Assembly: GCA_009761415.1 (NCBI GenBank)
Contig: QUOL01000004.1
Location: 1,178,001 to 1,242,000, forward strand
DNA length: 64,000 nucleotides
DNA from: Sarcomyxa edulis
Lineage: Eukaryota; Basidiomycota; Agaricomycetes; Agaricales; Mycenaceae
Direction: 5' to 3'
Position 1 is the first letter of the stretch, and each line of letters begins with the position of its first letter. The notes below the pieces were generated by a model. The model was not told the DNA's origin and ran no database searches. It saw only the letters and a list, made by a program, of their open reading frames with translations. This document shows positions 21,407 to 32,679 of this stretch, one piece after another. The position numbers were made by a program, and so were the translations under genes.

Positions 21407-24400
21407 CTACTCGTCTGGAATATCCTCTGCATCACCAGCCATGAAGCCAACATCTAAACCCATCTTATCGAGAGCAAATAACCCATCTCCTTGTCTGGTA
21501 TAGGGCGGCATCGAAACACAAGTTACAATTGACTGAATCGGAATCACCTTGAACCCATCGACGCCGGTGTATCTGCAGACCCACAATGCCTTGCTAGATG
21601 AACGTAACAGGTCTGCATCAGGGTCAGAGTAGACCGACACCAATGCAAGATTCAAGATCTCATCACCAGTGCCAAAAAGGCGAAAGAAGTATTGAACCTC
21701 TGCGTACTCGTACCTGGACTTGTCTAGGGTAAACTATATGATACGTCAACACAATGAAGGTTTCTTGAGGGACTTAGACATACCATAATGTTCCTGCCCA
21801 TTCGAGGTACACGTCGCAGATGTTTTTCTTTCCACCAAGCACGCACAATCTGTAAATTAGGAAGGCGAAGACGGGCCCATCGTACAATGCCCAAAACCCA
21901 TCCAGGATCAACATGTCTTCCGACAGCGTCTTCGAGATAGGCCACGATGACTGTTTTCTCTTCGTCTTGAGGATAGAATCTGAATTCGTCTTTACCGCCC
22001 AACAGAACATATTCACCGTCAAGAGAGAGAGAGCTCGATGGAAGGGGTTTTTCGGGAACAAGATCGGGTATAAGTCTAGTTAGAGTATTAATCTGTGCAC
22101 GACGGATAGCTCGCTGGGATAAGTTGGCATAGGGGTTCGAAGGCTGCTTGATTTCTTCTCCAAGATTGCCGATAGTTCGTTCCATAGTCCACTGGGTGTA
22201 GTAGGCACCAGGGCCCAAGCGAACAATCTCTGGAACAAGATGGAGGAGTGCATGGATGCTCTGTCGGCAGAAATGAAGACGAGATGCTTTCCGCTGGTAG
22301 TACAACTCTTCGAACTCGTATACAAACTGAATGAGAAGTTCGTGAGCCTCAAGGAGTTCCTCGGGAGTGGCTTTACGCTGGTGAATGAGTCGAACACCTC
22401 GAACGAGTTTGCAGAAATGAACCCAGTACTTCTCGGGAAGAATGCCATGAAAAAGGGCAGGACCATAGCCATAGATATACGTCAGGAATTCCCAAGCCTT
22501 ATAACCGCTCGAAAGTTTTTCTTCTGGGTTACGAGGTGGTCGATCGAAAGAATTGGGTAGGAATTTCAAAAGCTCTTCGACTTCTTTGCCATGGAGCTTC
22601 CAAACTTCACCTGTGAGACAGACCCAATCCCAGGTGGTTTTATCGTCAGTTGAATGGCACTTAAATTGACCGCGCCATAATTTGAGAAGGAGTTCGGGGA
22701 TGTTAATGGAGATAAGATGCATGAGATCGGCAGGAAAGCATCCAGGAAGATCAAGAATATGGTCGTGTGGGAAGCCGCTAAAAATGCTTGGTCTTGCAAT
22801 ACCAGTTTCGCGTCGGCGCGTTTCGTAAGAGGCGTGGTCTGCAGTAACAACAATGGCCAGCGCTGCGAGATATTCCACGGAGTTGCCGGAGGACAGATAA
22901 TCTGCATTGACGTCCGGGTGGTCACAGCCCTCGACGTTGTAGAAAAGCGGCTTGAGAAGGGCAGGATAATAATGACTATCTCCAGGATAACGGCGTCCCT
23001 TGACTGGACAATACAGTCGACAACCGTATGCTCCGCAGTGTCCACAAAGTCCATCCAAATACGCCATGGCAGGACCGTCGGCAGTGATAAGGAAAAGGAA
23101 TGGCTTGCAAACCTTGACAGTGTTGGCAACACAATCCCATACGGGTAAACCCTCCTTCATCAAGCAGACTAAATGATGAAGACCAGGAAATATGAAGGAG
23201 TCGAGATCCTTGGGCTTGTTAGGACCGGGGATAACACCACCTACAAGTACGTGCTTTTTCTTATAACGTGTTACGGGGTCGTAGTCGAGGAGTACCCAGA
23301 TGTAGATCCAACAGTCAGAGTGCTTGCTTCGATAGAGTTGGGCTCCATCAATGGAATACATCAGGAGGGGGTCACCTGGCTTGATTTTCCCCGCCTTGTA
23401 GGCCTTAAGATACGCCTCGCCGCAATATACATCGTCATAGACGCTCAGTTCATCGTCATTGATGCCTAGCTCGTTCAGTATCTCTTGGGTCCGGCGATCA
23501 CGATATCCGATGTCGTGGACACCCTCAGGTGTTCTCCAGATAGACTGAATCTGCGGACCAATTGGGATAGTATGGAAAATACGCTCAGGGATTTGTGTTT
23601 CACCGTTCTGATCGAACTGGTAACGAGCTTTGCCACATTTCGGACAGTTGTGAAGGTCGTGGTAAGGTCCGGTAAACGCAACGCACGTATCTGGACACAT
23701 ATGAGTTTCAATGGGCACGACTCCAGTGATATCCTGGATTTTTTTCTCCAGACTGTGAAAGGAGAGGATTGGAACCTCGGGATGACGACGAGTATAGTTT
23801 CCCATCGATTCAGCGTACTTCTTTTCGGAGGCTCCCTCGTGGATATAAGTGCCTAGTGCATAACGAAGATCTGCATCGATAACGATGGGTTCCTGAAGCG
23901 GGTTCCGAAGACGTGCATAGACTTCGGGCGTAAGAGCCTCCTGCTCGTCCTCAAGACGGGCAGTCTTGAGAGCCTCAATGAAGGAGTTCGCGATTTGTAT
24001 GTCCGCCAGTGTTACTTTGGGTGGCACAACACGATCTGGATCATCCTGCTCTGGCGCGTTAGGTTGCTGTTGGTGAAATGGTGATGTTAAGATCGAAGAA
24101 TGATAAATACAAAAGATGAAAAAAGCTACGTGTTGATTTCCACCTTCGAGACCTCCAGGACCATTATGCCCTCCTTCGTCTCTGTTCCCACCTCCTTCGA
24201 GTCCCCCCGCTCCATTCCCTCCGTCGTCTCCATTCCCACCACCTTCGAGTCCTCCAGGACCATTATGCCCTCCTTCGTCTCTGTTCCCACCTCCTTCGAG
24301 TCCCCCCGCTCCATTCCCTCCGTCGTCTCCATTCCCACCACCTTCGAGTCCTCCAGGACCATTATGCCCTCCGTCGTCTCCGTTCCCACCACCTTCGAGT

Positions 24401-24804
24401 CCTCCCGCTCCATTCCCTCCTTCGTCTCCGTTTCCACCACCTTCGAAACCTCCAGGACCATTATGCCCTCCGTCGTCTCCGTTCCCACCACCTTCGAGTC
24501 CTCCCGCTCCATTCCCTCCTTCAGATCCTCCAGCAAAATTCCCCACTCCGTCGTCTTCGTTACCTCCATCACCATTTTCCTCATTGTCCTCATTGTCCTC
24601 CTCTGGTCCAGCATGTCGAGGTCGTTTGGCTGGACCGCCAGCCTGAGAGGGAGAAGACTCACGCGGTAAACCAGCCCATTCACGATAGTTTGGTTTAGGA
24701 AGGGTGATACGGAAAGGCGCGTGGTTACGGAAAGTCCTTTCAGATACTTCCTTTCGTGTCTTGCAGTAGTGAGAACAATCACAGTAATATTTGCGTGAGT
24801 TCAT
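21407..24804 (-). CDS. Tnp2-like (CACTA-related) transposase
   Basis: Exons 24804-24130, 24066-21784 and 21733-21407 give 1,094 codons and a stop. The 63-bp first intron is a multiple of three, so it hides inside one long open frame. The start MNSRKYYCDCSHYCKTRKEV, with closely spaced cysteines, is common to basidiomycete transposases of this type and was preferred to an upstream ATG. A Gly/Asn/Asp-rich repeat section follows, then CPDTCVAFTGPYHDLHNCPK and CGKAR (zinc-binding pattern). The RNase H-like core follows, with candidate acidic residues in LLMYSIDGAQLY and FLITADGPAMAYLDG, then CRLYCPVKGRR. It should cut and rejoin the element ends. No disruption is seen. Confidence 0.85.
24150..24525 (-). 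repeat. In-frame Gly-rich minisatellite in the transposase
   Basis: On the minus strand, units encoding GGLEGGGNGDDGG alternate with GGHNGPGG variants for about 370 bp. The unit size is roughly 45-60 bp with small substitutions (D/E, S/T-like swaps). Units are multiples of three, so copy-number change keeps the frame. Plus-strand open frames across it are shadows. Confidence 0.8.
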
Positions 24805-24976
24805 GGTGAGAGAAAAAATGAGAAAAGTAGACGAGGCAGGCAGTAGCAGTAGACGAGGGAGAAGCAAAATCAAGAATGAACTTTTTTCGAACCACTGGAT
24901 TGAAGCTTTGAAGCTTGGCGGTAGGAAATAGTAAATGATTGTACAGAGTCGCACGCGCGAACCCCGGTCCGGGAAA

Positions 24977-25039
24977 ATTTCCAAAATTCAGTATATAATT
25001 GTTTGCAGCGGTATATAATAATCCGGACTTTTCACTGGG
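24977..25039 (-). repeat. Right terminal inverted repeat
   Basis: On the minus strand it begins CCCAGTGAAAAGTCCGGATT and includes ACAATTATATACTGAATTTT, pairing with the left terminus at 13781. It is flanked by CATGAAC at 25040-25046. Confidence 0.85.
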
Positions 25040-25046
25040 CATGAAC
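25040..25046. repeat. Target-site duplication, right copy
   Basis: CATGAAC, identical to 13774-13780. With the shared terminal G at 25039 the duplication could be 8 bp. Confidence 0.85.
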
Positions 25047-25186
25047 GCTGACTCGGAGCATTGAGGGCGTTATTTGGCAAACTCGTAAGAACCAAGCACA
25101 AGCGTGATGAACCGCTGGTCACAGTGAGCGTGACGTTTTTCGACAGTTACAAGTTACAACTTCCTCTAACTTCCTCCAATACGGCC

Positions 25187-25600
25187 ATGAGTATCCTACC
25201 GCGTCTACGACAAGCTGGGCTACTGTTCAGATCACATCGTAGTATCACCACTCAATCAAATATACCCACTCAAACAGAGACACCTCCGCCATCCCCACCA
25301 TCACCATCACCATCCCCACCTACTACTCACTTCAAAATCACCCTTCGTCGTTCCGCAATTTCTCTCGGAGATCGTATCAAAGGGACACTCATCTCACTCG
25401 GACTGCACCGTAGAATGCAGACTGTATACCATCGCCATTCATCAGTCGTAGCCGGGAAAATCCTCCAAGTGAAGGAACTTGTGGAGGTGGAGAATGTGCC
25501 AGAGGAGCTCGTGCGAACGAAACAACAGCAGACGCTGGATAGAAGGGCGACAAGAGGGTATCTAGTTGTTGGATCAAAGAAGGACTCATTGCGTATTTGA
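25187..25600 (+). CDS. Mitochondrial ribosomal protein uL30m
   Basis: Single exon of 137 codons plus stop. The N-terminus MSILPRLRQAGLLFRSHRSI is Arg-rich and lacks acidic residues, a typical mitochondrial presequence, and is followed by a Pro/Ser/Thr linker. The uL30 core reads HFKITLRRSAISLGDRIKGT and LGLHRRMQTVYHRHSSVVAG, then ILQVKELVEVENV. It would be a large-subunit protein of the mitochondrial ribosome. The start at 25187 was preferred to the upstream in-frame ATG at 25061 because the presequence begins here. The transposon ends 141 bp upstream, so the promoter is truncated or replaced relative to the ancestral locus. Confidence 0.85.
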   Translation: MSILPRLRQAGLLFRSHRSITTQSNIPTQTETPPPSPPSPSPSPPTTHFKITLRRSAISLGDRIKGTLISLGLHRRMQTVYHRHSSVVAGKILQVKELVEVENVPEELVRTKQQQTLDRRATRGYLVVGSKKDSLRI

Positions 25601-27086
25601 CTTCCAGTGCGTCATCTTCGTCGCTCTATCTTGCTGTCCCAGCTAACCCTCCAATCCTCAGATACACGATCCCCTTCTCATTTCCCATCCTTCATGTAAC
25701 ATAACTCCAAGACAACATCATCTGGCAAACACTATGGTACCCCACATACGCGAACGACTTCCACCTACACGCGCTAGAAGTCCCCGCGCGAAACTTCAAA
25801 CCCGAACCAGGATCGATGTAATCACTGAGGAGCTTTGCGCGCTGAGACACACTTTGTGTAGTTACACATGGGAAATTAGTCGTTAGCGTCGGCCATGGCG
25901 TTGAGGGGCAGTTGTCATCTCTAGCCTGAATGGAACTATCTCGGGAGCGAACGCATTGAGTGAGTGAGCGATGGACGAGTGGCAACTGATATACGCACGC
26001 AGACCACGGCAAGGTTTCTGAAACATTCCGACTGTATCCCGGCAAACTAGTTCCAACGATGGATTGTATTGGCGCAGGCGTTGCGGATTCAGAACCTTCG
26101 GGAGTCCTAAATGAAGATCGTAAGTGGCGAAGACTGGGTGCGAAATTCCACTAACATCGGTATAGCTAACGAGAGGCTAGCGGCGATTAATAGAAAAGTA
26201 ACAAGACTGAATATCCTGAATCCCAGAATACTCATGTATGGAAGTCGTGAGGTCGTGAACTTAGGCAATCAAGTGATGGATGGGTACTAATACTGTCAGG
26301 CGTCCAGCGCTGTCGAGTAGGTGTGTGTAAGGTAAGGAAGCCAAGTTGGAAAGAGAGCTGGAAATGTAAGGAGTCATCTTATAAGTGTCTATCTCGAGCA
26401 GGCAACGGTTACAGTGGCGTCGCCGTCGACTCGGAGCTCGAAGAAACACCGCATTCCGGTACCATGCAACTCGGAGTTACAGAGCCATGGAAGTATTTAC
26501 GAACAATTCGCCGGAGTACTTAGAAGTCCTCCATCTGGGTTCTCCCAGATCTCATTATGTACATTGTACTCCTGTGCAAAGATATTGTCATTGTGGGGAA
26601 GCGTATGCCAGTATCACAAATTCTCCAAAATGACATTGACAAGTATACAGGGATGATACCAAGATTCCGAACGACGGGGGGTGATATGTATGAAGACAGT
26701 AGATGATGAGAACGGGTACACAAGCAGATGCAGATGTATACATCAGGACAATGAATGAGTGGGGAGAACATACAAACAGGAATGCATAGAGAAAAGAACG
26801 GCACCTAGAGCAATGCAGTGGAACAGAATGACGACGACATGAGGAATGAGGAGGGATTGTGTAGCGCAGAGAACGATAGTAGTAGAGTAGGACAAAGAGG
26901 CATGTGTAAGAGAGAAAAGTGTAGAAGAGGACGCATGATGAAGATGATGGAGGACATACTGAGAAAACAAGAACATTTGGATACGCGAGAGCTACAGAAA
27001 AGGGATTGCATTGAGACCTATGGATGAATAATGAGCACGGTTCTGATGGAGTCAGTAGTGGAGACACACCGTATTTTTTTAAGCGT
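25601..27086. other. Gene-poor interval between uL30m and the forkhead gene
   Basis: About 1.5 kb. On the plus strand near 25710-25815 there is a short open stretch (IIWQTLWYPTYANDFHLHAL) that looks coding but has no ATG or clear partners. It could be a relic or an unrecognised terminal exon. The rest, 26.0-27.0 kb, shows no coherent protein and probably includes the forkhead 3' untranslated region. Confidence 0.3.
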
Positions 27087-28835
27087 TCAGGAGCGATATT
27101 GATTTCCTCTGTTGGAAGAACTTTGACCGCGGTGGGCTGGGGAGAAACCACCTCCAGTGGCAGTCTGGTGCTGCGAATAACCGAAACCAGAAGATCCTCC
27201 GCTACTCCCACTGCTGGAGGACGACGAAGACGAGGACGAGTTTCCTCTGGTGGGAGGGTGCATCGAGCGCTGAGTAGGGTTCATCGATAGGTTTCTGGAC
27301 TGTTCGATGATACTAGACACTGAAGAGGCATCGGATAAGACAGAGCTGGAGCGGGAGGGGTGGCCGGCGTGTCGACTCATCGAAGCATGAGGAGGAGGAG
27401 GGGGTCTGTTGGCTGTGGGACCACTGGTGTAAGGGTGAGAAGAAGTTCGCGCAGGAGTGACTCCAGCTGTAGCCCTGGTCTGACCAGGGTAAGCCGCTCG
27501 TCGAATAACACTGGTAGATGTATCGCCATCGAATTCACTCTGTTCAGAGGAATCATTGGAAGGCGATGACTCCTCTTCGCCTGCATCATCATCGGCATCG
27601 GCATCAGCATCTCTGCTCGCCTCCGAGTTCCTCCCTCGGCGTCTACGTTTGCGCTTGTTGCCCTCGCCGTTGGTGATATCCAAGAACCAATAATGGCCTT
27701 TCCCCGGCTCAGTTATAGGACGCCGGATGTGCTGGAACACTTGGTTCAGCGAGAGATTGTGACGAATTGAATTCTGGTAGATGATATATCAATACCATAT
27801 AGACACTAATGACTGCTGAGATGATAGTACGACGAACCTTCCAAGACTGATCTTCGCTACGAACACGATACCATTCAAATTTAGCCTCGATCGCCTCGTA
27901 GATTCCTTGTAAAGAAAGGATCTTGCGGGGGCTGCCGTATATGGCCAGTTTTATCAAGGTTGGATAAGGCTGGGGCGGCCTTTCTCCTGGATTGGGATCC
28001 GGCAAGCTCCACAAATTCACCGGATACCGATCGGGGATACGAAGCTGTGAACGCAAGTATTCGCCAGCGTCGGGATAGGTGGAAGGATCGTTGGGAGCGG
28101 GAGATCCATATCGGCTATCGGAGTCGGAGGATGATGGCGGAGAGGGGACAGACGGGGGAGATGATGCAGACGGAGCGCGGGACTGGCCATGGCCTGGCTG
28201 CTGCAGGGGAATAATATTTCCAGTCGTAGGAGGACCGGTAGTAATCTGGCGATGCTCTTGCAGACCCGGTGACGGTCTGAACTGGGTGTGCCCGAGGCCA
28301 ACGCGACGGCCTTGTTGGTCAACAACCCACCGTTCACCGATGCTGCTAGCATGCCCATAGCCGCTAGACGGTGCCGCGCTGGTGCCGCGACTACTAGCTT
28401 GAACATGCGCAGAATCAGGTCCCGGAAGGTCATAGGCAGAGCCGTGCTATGGGAGGGACAAGACCACAAAATGAGTTCGGATTCCAGAGATGAGAATAAA
28501 AATAGACTCACCGGAGAGCCATAGTCAGGGGTGCGTGGCTGTGTGAGCCCATCACTCCGAAGTGGGACAAACGGTGTATCGTCCGCAAAACCGCCCGGTG
28601 CATGTCCGGGGGGTCTCCGATGACCTTCCCAATTAGATGCTCCATGAGGAGGGCGGTTGCCTTGAGCCGGTACGTGAGAGTAGGCGCCCCCGCGAGGTGG
28701 GGAACCATCCTCCGATTCGTCGGAAGACCGGTGATAGGAACGGGGGTCGACCAAATGGGGATAAGTCGAAGGATAGAACGAGGAGATGGGTGGGAGAACT
28801 ATTTTTTCTGGGAAACCGTAGCTTTGTCTGGACAT
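27087..28835 (-). CDS. Forkhead (winged-helix) transcription factor
   Basis: Three exons: 28835-28512, 28446-27838, 27773-27087. After a long Pro/Ser/Gly-rich N-terminal region, the forkhead domain reads [40 protein letters not shown] and SWK. An intron follows, then [20 protein letters not shown] and KGHYWFLDI. The recognition helix NSIRHNLS and wing are intact. A basic KRKRRRRGR signal follows and the tail is rich in Ser, Asp and Gln, including a run of about 12 Ser. It binds DNA in the nucleus and resembles fungal Fkh/Hcm1-type regulators, but the subgroup cannot be settled. The intron inside the domain just before NSIRHN is notable. Confidence 0.9.
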
Positions 28836-30438
28836 CTTTCTGGTGGAAAATCATTTTTGTACAAAACATATGGACCCACAAGTCCGAATCGAGTTAGTTA
28901 GTTGCCGAATAAGTATAACATATGTATAGGATTGGGGAAAATTACGAGTGGGAAAAAAGGAACAAGATAAATGGGACGTTAGTGACGACATCATAGTCCA
29001 TAGAAAGGAAAACAGACCACGTATAGGCGGATTGGTGTTCCTTTATGCCAAGAGATGGTTCAAAGGCAGTTTAAACGATGGCAAAAAATCGAGAAAGGTC
29101 GCGGAGAGCTGAGGAATATTCTACTGCGTAGAACTTGAGCTTTCGAAGGGCTCTTGTTGCGAGATAGGCCATTTTTTACCCGCCTTTTAAAGGATTCACA
29201 ACTGCAGTTTCAGCGCTTTTCAGAATTACCATAAAAGTGCATTTGAAAACTTTTTCGTGATTGGAAACATGACTGGATAGCAATCCAGTCATGTTTGAAA
29301 GAAGCACCTCTGGCTCACAGCAGTAGGTTTCTCTACGAGGTAAGGTTTAGACAAGTCAGCGCATGTGTCTTGGAAAGGAAAGACTCATCGCGGTAAATAG
29401 TCCACACTAGGTCCTCGAGGCGTTTTATTTTACCATAGATAGTAGTTCTTGCGCCCGTGATGTCACGTCACTGTGGGTCCCCTCCAAAACGATGCCTGGA
29501 TGAGACGCAGAGAGTTATCAAAGCGCTGCCTCCAGCGGATCAGTTTGGTCCCCCGCTTTCGAGTCTCGAGAAGGACAGTCTCGAGGTAGGCTCTCCATTT
29601 TTTCTCATATCAAAGCTTTACTCGATATCCATGGTCTGATCCAGTCAGTGGTAAGAAAGCCCGGAAAGGTAGACGTTGAATGTGTCGGCGATGAACGTGA
29701 GTCGTGACGGTCACGGATAGGCGGGGTGTACTAATCTGGATGTTTGGCGGCATAGCGTGATGCAAACAATGTTTAGTTTTCCTTTTCGGGAAGCGCGTCC
29801 AAGGCGCGTCGCGCTGTCCAAGCGAGTGGCTTTCCAGACTACACAAAGACTATATGTCTTGTAGGCTCAATCTTCGACACTTAGGTAAGCTTATATACCA
29901 GATAGATTATCAGGAAGTATCTTGTGTATCACCTCCAATTGCATGCTTCATTTCTCGACTTTGTCCAACTTTCGCACCGTCAATCGAAGACGATATCATG
30001 AGTGCATATTTATGTTTCGAGCCCTTCTTCTATAGGCCACACTCGCCAACATAGACACGGGACCCACAAGGATCCACTGTAATGATAATCCCCCATTATC
30101 AACGATCGACGTTGCCTACGATCTACGTGTTTTCTCCTTCGGGGTTCTCTTCCCAGGCGTCGCAGAATTGTGATGTACACACTGGTTGAGATATAGTTGT
30201 TTTCATAAAGGGTGAGCAGAGAGTGCACGTTATTTTTTGAGACAATTGGTTTAGTACATGGCTGTTAGAGAGCTCGAGAGCGAAAAATTGTGCGTATACG
30301 AAGAATGGAAAGAGAAGACCCACAGCCTTGTATGATCAAGGACGTTGCAGGCATGAAAGCAAGTGACGGTGGTATGTATGTGGGCTGTAAAGAAACCAGG
30401 GAATAATGTGACGAATACGATGTGAAAGGCATCCGTAT
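28836..30438. other. Intergenic interval (~1.6 kb)
   Basis: It lies between the forkhead start (minus strand) and the stop of the next minus-strand gene, so it probably holds the forkhead promoter and long 5' leader. A perfect hairpin occurs at 29265-29296, and a TGATGTCACGTCA motif (CRE-like) at about 29459-29471. Short open frames here resemble no known protein. Confidence 0.4.
29265..29296. repeat. Perfect 14-bp inverted repeat with 4-nt loop
   Basis: AAACATGACTGGAT, then AGCA, then ATCCAGTCATGTTT. The arms are exact complements. It lies in the intergenic region upstream of the forkhead gene. Confidence 0.75.
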
Positions 30439-31219
30439 CTAGGGGATGATCTCGTTTAGTTCTCCCTCCCGCACTCTAATTTCAACAACTTCGATCTCAT
30501 AGTCTGTCAAGGCCGAGTTCGTGGATGATGCGGATGTGGAGATGAATCCGGTCGAGTTAGGAGGAGATGTCGAGGCCACGTCTATATATTCATAGGCAGT
30601 GAGTGAATATCCAGGGAAGCATAGAAGAAAATATAACGATGCACAAAGGAAGAAACGAACATCTGTCTTTGATATACGGAGGAACAAAGAGATCCTGATG
30701 ATCGGACATATTAGCCATCCGCCCACGCACGGAAAGAGATTTAGAGAGGCTCACCTGATTCCATACGAAGCCTTGGCTCCTCTGGATGGTCAAGATAGGT
30801 CGCAAAGTGTACACGGGTTGTCGTTGCTTCTTCCTATGACGCCTCTTGGTGGTCTCAGGTTCAGGATCTATAGCACGCTGCTTTCCTTTGACGTCTTTCT
30901 GTGCGTCGGTCTTGACAACAGCAGCACCTTTCTCGGCATCTTCTTCGCCCATATCCATGTCAATGTCCATGTCGTGGCCATCGCCCGGGTTCTCTGCTGT
31001 GTTCGCAGTCACGGTGTGATGATCGATTTCCTCCGAATCACTGGTAGGCCCTGGAGCGCGAGGATAGTCCTCTCCGTCCTCAGAACAAGAATCAGATGCA
31101 CTGTCACTGCAGTCATCCTCGTCATACGGTATCTGCTCGTAGCAAGCCCACGTTGGTGGTGAAGCTGCTCGACCGATAGTACGACGACGAAAGTAGTATG
31201 GAGTGGTTGTGGAGCTCAT
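30439..31219 (-). CDS. Uncharacterised basidiomycete protein, acidic then basic
   Basis: Exons 31219-30755, 30694-30661 (34 bp) and 30581-30439 give 213 residues. The N-terminus MSSTTTPYYFRRRTIGRAAS is followed by an acidic region rich in Asp, Glu and Ser, then a basic stretch (KGKQRA, then KRRHRKKQR). A conserved-looking segment (GFVWNQDLFVPPYIKDRYVA) spans two introns, and the last exon reads TDYEIEVVEIRVREGELNEI. The smooth joining across a 34-bp exon supports a real gene. No domain is recognised. Charge segregation suggests a nuclear protein, but that is inference. Confidence 0.65.
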
Positions 31220-31543
31220 GGCAGGCCACGATTACTTTGAATAATAGATGCAAGGCTTACGCTGTACACAGCTGAAGTATACGAGAAGAGAATCGAGGGG
31301 TAGCTGACCAAAACCTTCCTGAGCTTGTGGTGGTCGAAGGGTAAGAAACAAATCGTGGTGGACTCGAGGTGAGTCGTATCGAGGACCCCGGAACAATCGG
31401 AGTCACAATCGGCAAGCCCTCCTAATTTGGACCACGACGTCCAGAGTCCAGTTCTGCAGGTGTAAGTACTCATTGTATCCTCTGATAGTACTTACCTCCC
31501 TAATCGGCCTATACAGGTAATACTAAAACTAAATCAAAATAAT

Positions 31544-32679
31544 ATGGCTGGTTCAAAATTTGCGTATGTCAGAAATTTTGAACTCCCAGATCCATTATTG
31601 CCCGGTACTTTCATGGTTTTTCGACTCGACGGTCACTCGTTCCACCGGTACGATTGCTTCTACCCTCCCTAGAACAAAATACAATTGATATCAGCTTCTC
31701 TGATGAGCACGAATTCACTAAACCAAACGATAAACGCGCCCTAGAGCTGATGGATCATGCTGCGCGAGATGTAATGGAAGAATACAAGGACATCGTTCTC
31801 GCCTTTGGAGAGTCCGATGAATTCAGGTGGGCGGAACGCCTACAAATCAAGGAGCTGATATTTATCTGCCACTCAGCTTTCTGTTGAGAAAATCCACCTC
31901 GCTATATAATCGCCGACATACCAAGATCGTCACAACATTGACGTCGTTCTTCACTTCATCCTACGTTTTCCATTGGCCAGAATATTTTCCCGACTACCCC
32001 TTGAAGTATCCCCCGTCATTCGACGGTCGGATCGTGCTCTATCCTGGGGAACAGGAAGTCCGAGACTACTTTTCCTGGAGGCAAGCAGATAGCAAGTGCC
32101 GTTATAATCTCAATAACAAGGCTGATATCTAACCGCCTCTCAAATGAAGCACATATAAATAACCTGTACAACACAGTGTTTTGGGCCCTCGTGCAACAGG
32201 GAGGCCAAACTACGACCGAGGCTCACGCCACTCTCCGCGTCAGTCCTGTCGTCATCAGCCTTATCTTTATCTCATTTTCCTTGATCCATAGGGTACGGTT
32301 TCCAGCCAAAAACATGAGATCTTATTCTCCCGTTTTGAGATGAACTACAATGAAATTGACCCACGCTATAGAAAGGGCAGCGTCATTGTGCGAGAGGAGG
32401 TACGCTGATCGTCATCAATATATATAACCTTATGTGTTTGCACACGATGACAAGATATCCTAGATTAAAGAGACCGAACCTGCTGCGGCAACTCCTGAGG
32501 AGTCCCGAATACTGTCCGCGCCACTTGGAATTTCTGCTACAGAAGACGACGAGAGCGCAGCCATACGCAGCAAGCCAACACGAACGAAGAAAGAAAAACT
32601 CCGAACAAGACTGGACGTCGTTCACTGCGACCTCATAAAGGAAGAGTTTTGGAGCTCCCGACCTTTCCTCCTGCGCTAA
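31544..32679 (+). CDS. THG1: tRNA(His) guanylyltransferase
   Basis: Six exons. Blocks: MAGSKFAYVRNFELPDPLLP, FMVFRLDGHSFHRF, FTKPNDKRALELMDHAARDV and IVLAFGESDEFSFLLRKST. Then [54 protein letters not shown] and FSRFEMNYNEIDPRYRKGSV, ending in a basic tail and EEFWSSRPFLLR. The two metal-binding aspartate regions (RLDGHSFHR and GESDEFSF) are present. The enzyme adds G-1 to the 5' end of tRNA-His by reverse polymerisation, needed for histidine charging. The intron at 32092-32149 begins with GCAAGT, a non-canonical GC donor required to join QAD to THINN. Convergent with the deubiquitinase gene. Confidence 0.93.

Larger units (their letters stand above)
13781..25039 (-). mobile_element. Composite DNA transposon with TIRs (Tnp2/CACTA-like), ~11.26 kb
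   Basis: The ends are imperfect inverted repeats of about 60 bp. Both begin CCCAGTGAAAA, share ACAATTATATAC about 40 bp in, and are flanked by the direct repeat CATGAAC. Inside are a transposase (21407-24804), an intact seven-exon gene (14341-16679), a small plus-strand gene (20554-21197) and broken host-like sequence (17.1-20.4 kb). The transposase reading frame is open from start to stop, so the copy may be autonomous or recently active. The element lies in the former intergenic region between secreted hydrolase B and uL30m. Strand is given as that of the transposase. Confidence 0.85.

Noticed and set aside
22566..23132. Minus-strand open frame of 188 codons
   Set aside because: Alternative frame within the transposase exon; it has no coherent motif.
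24150..24525. Regular repeat array that could suggest CRISPR
   Set aside because: Units are contiguous, in-frame and coding, without unique spacers, and the genome is eukaryotic.
24100..24782. Open frames with Pro/Ser/Thr or Glu/Thr-rich repeats on both strands
   Set aside because: They are alternative frames of the Gly-rich minisatellite in the transposase.
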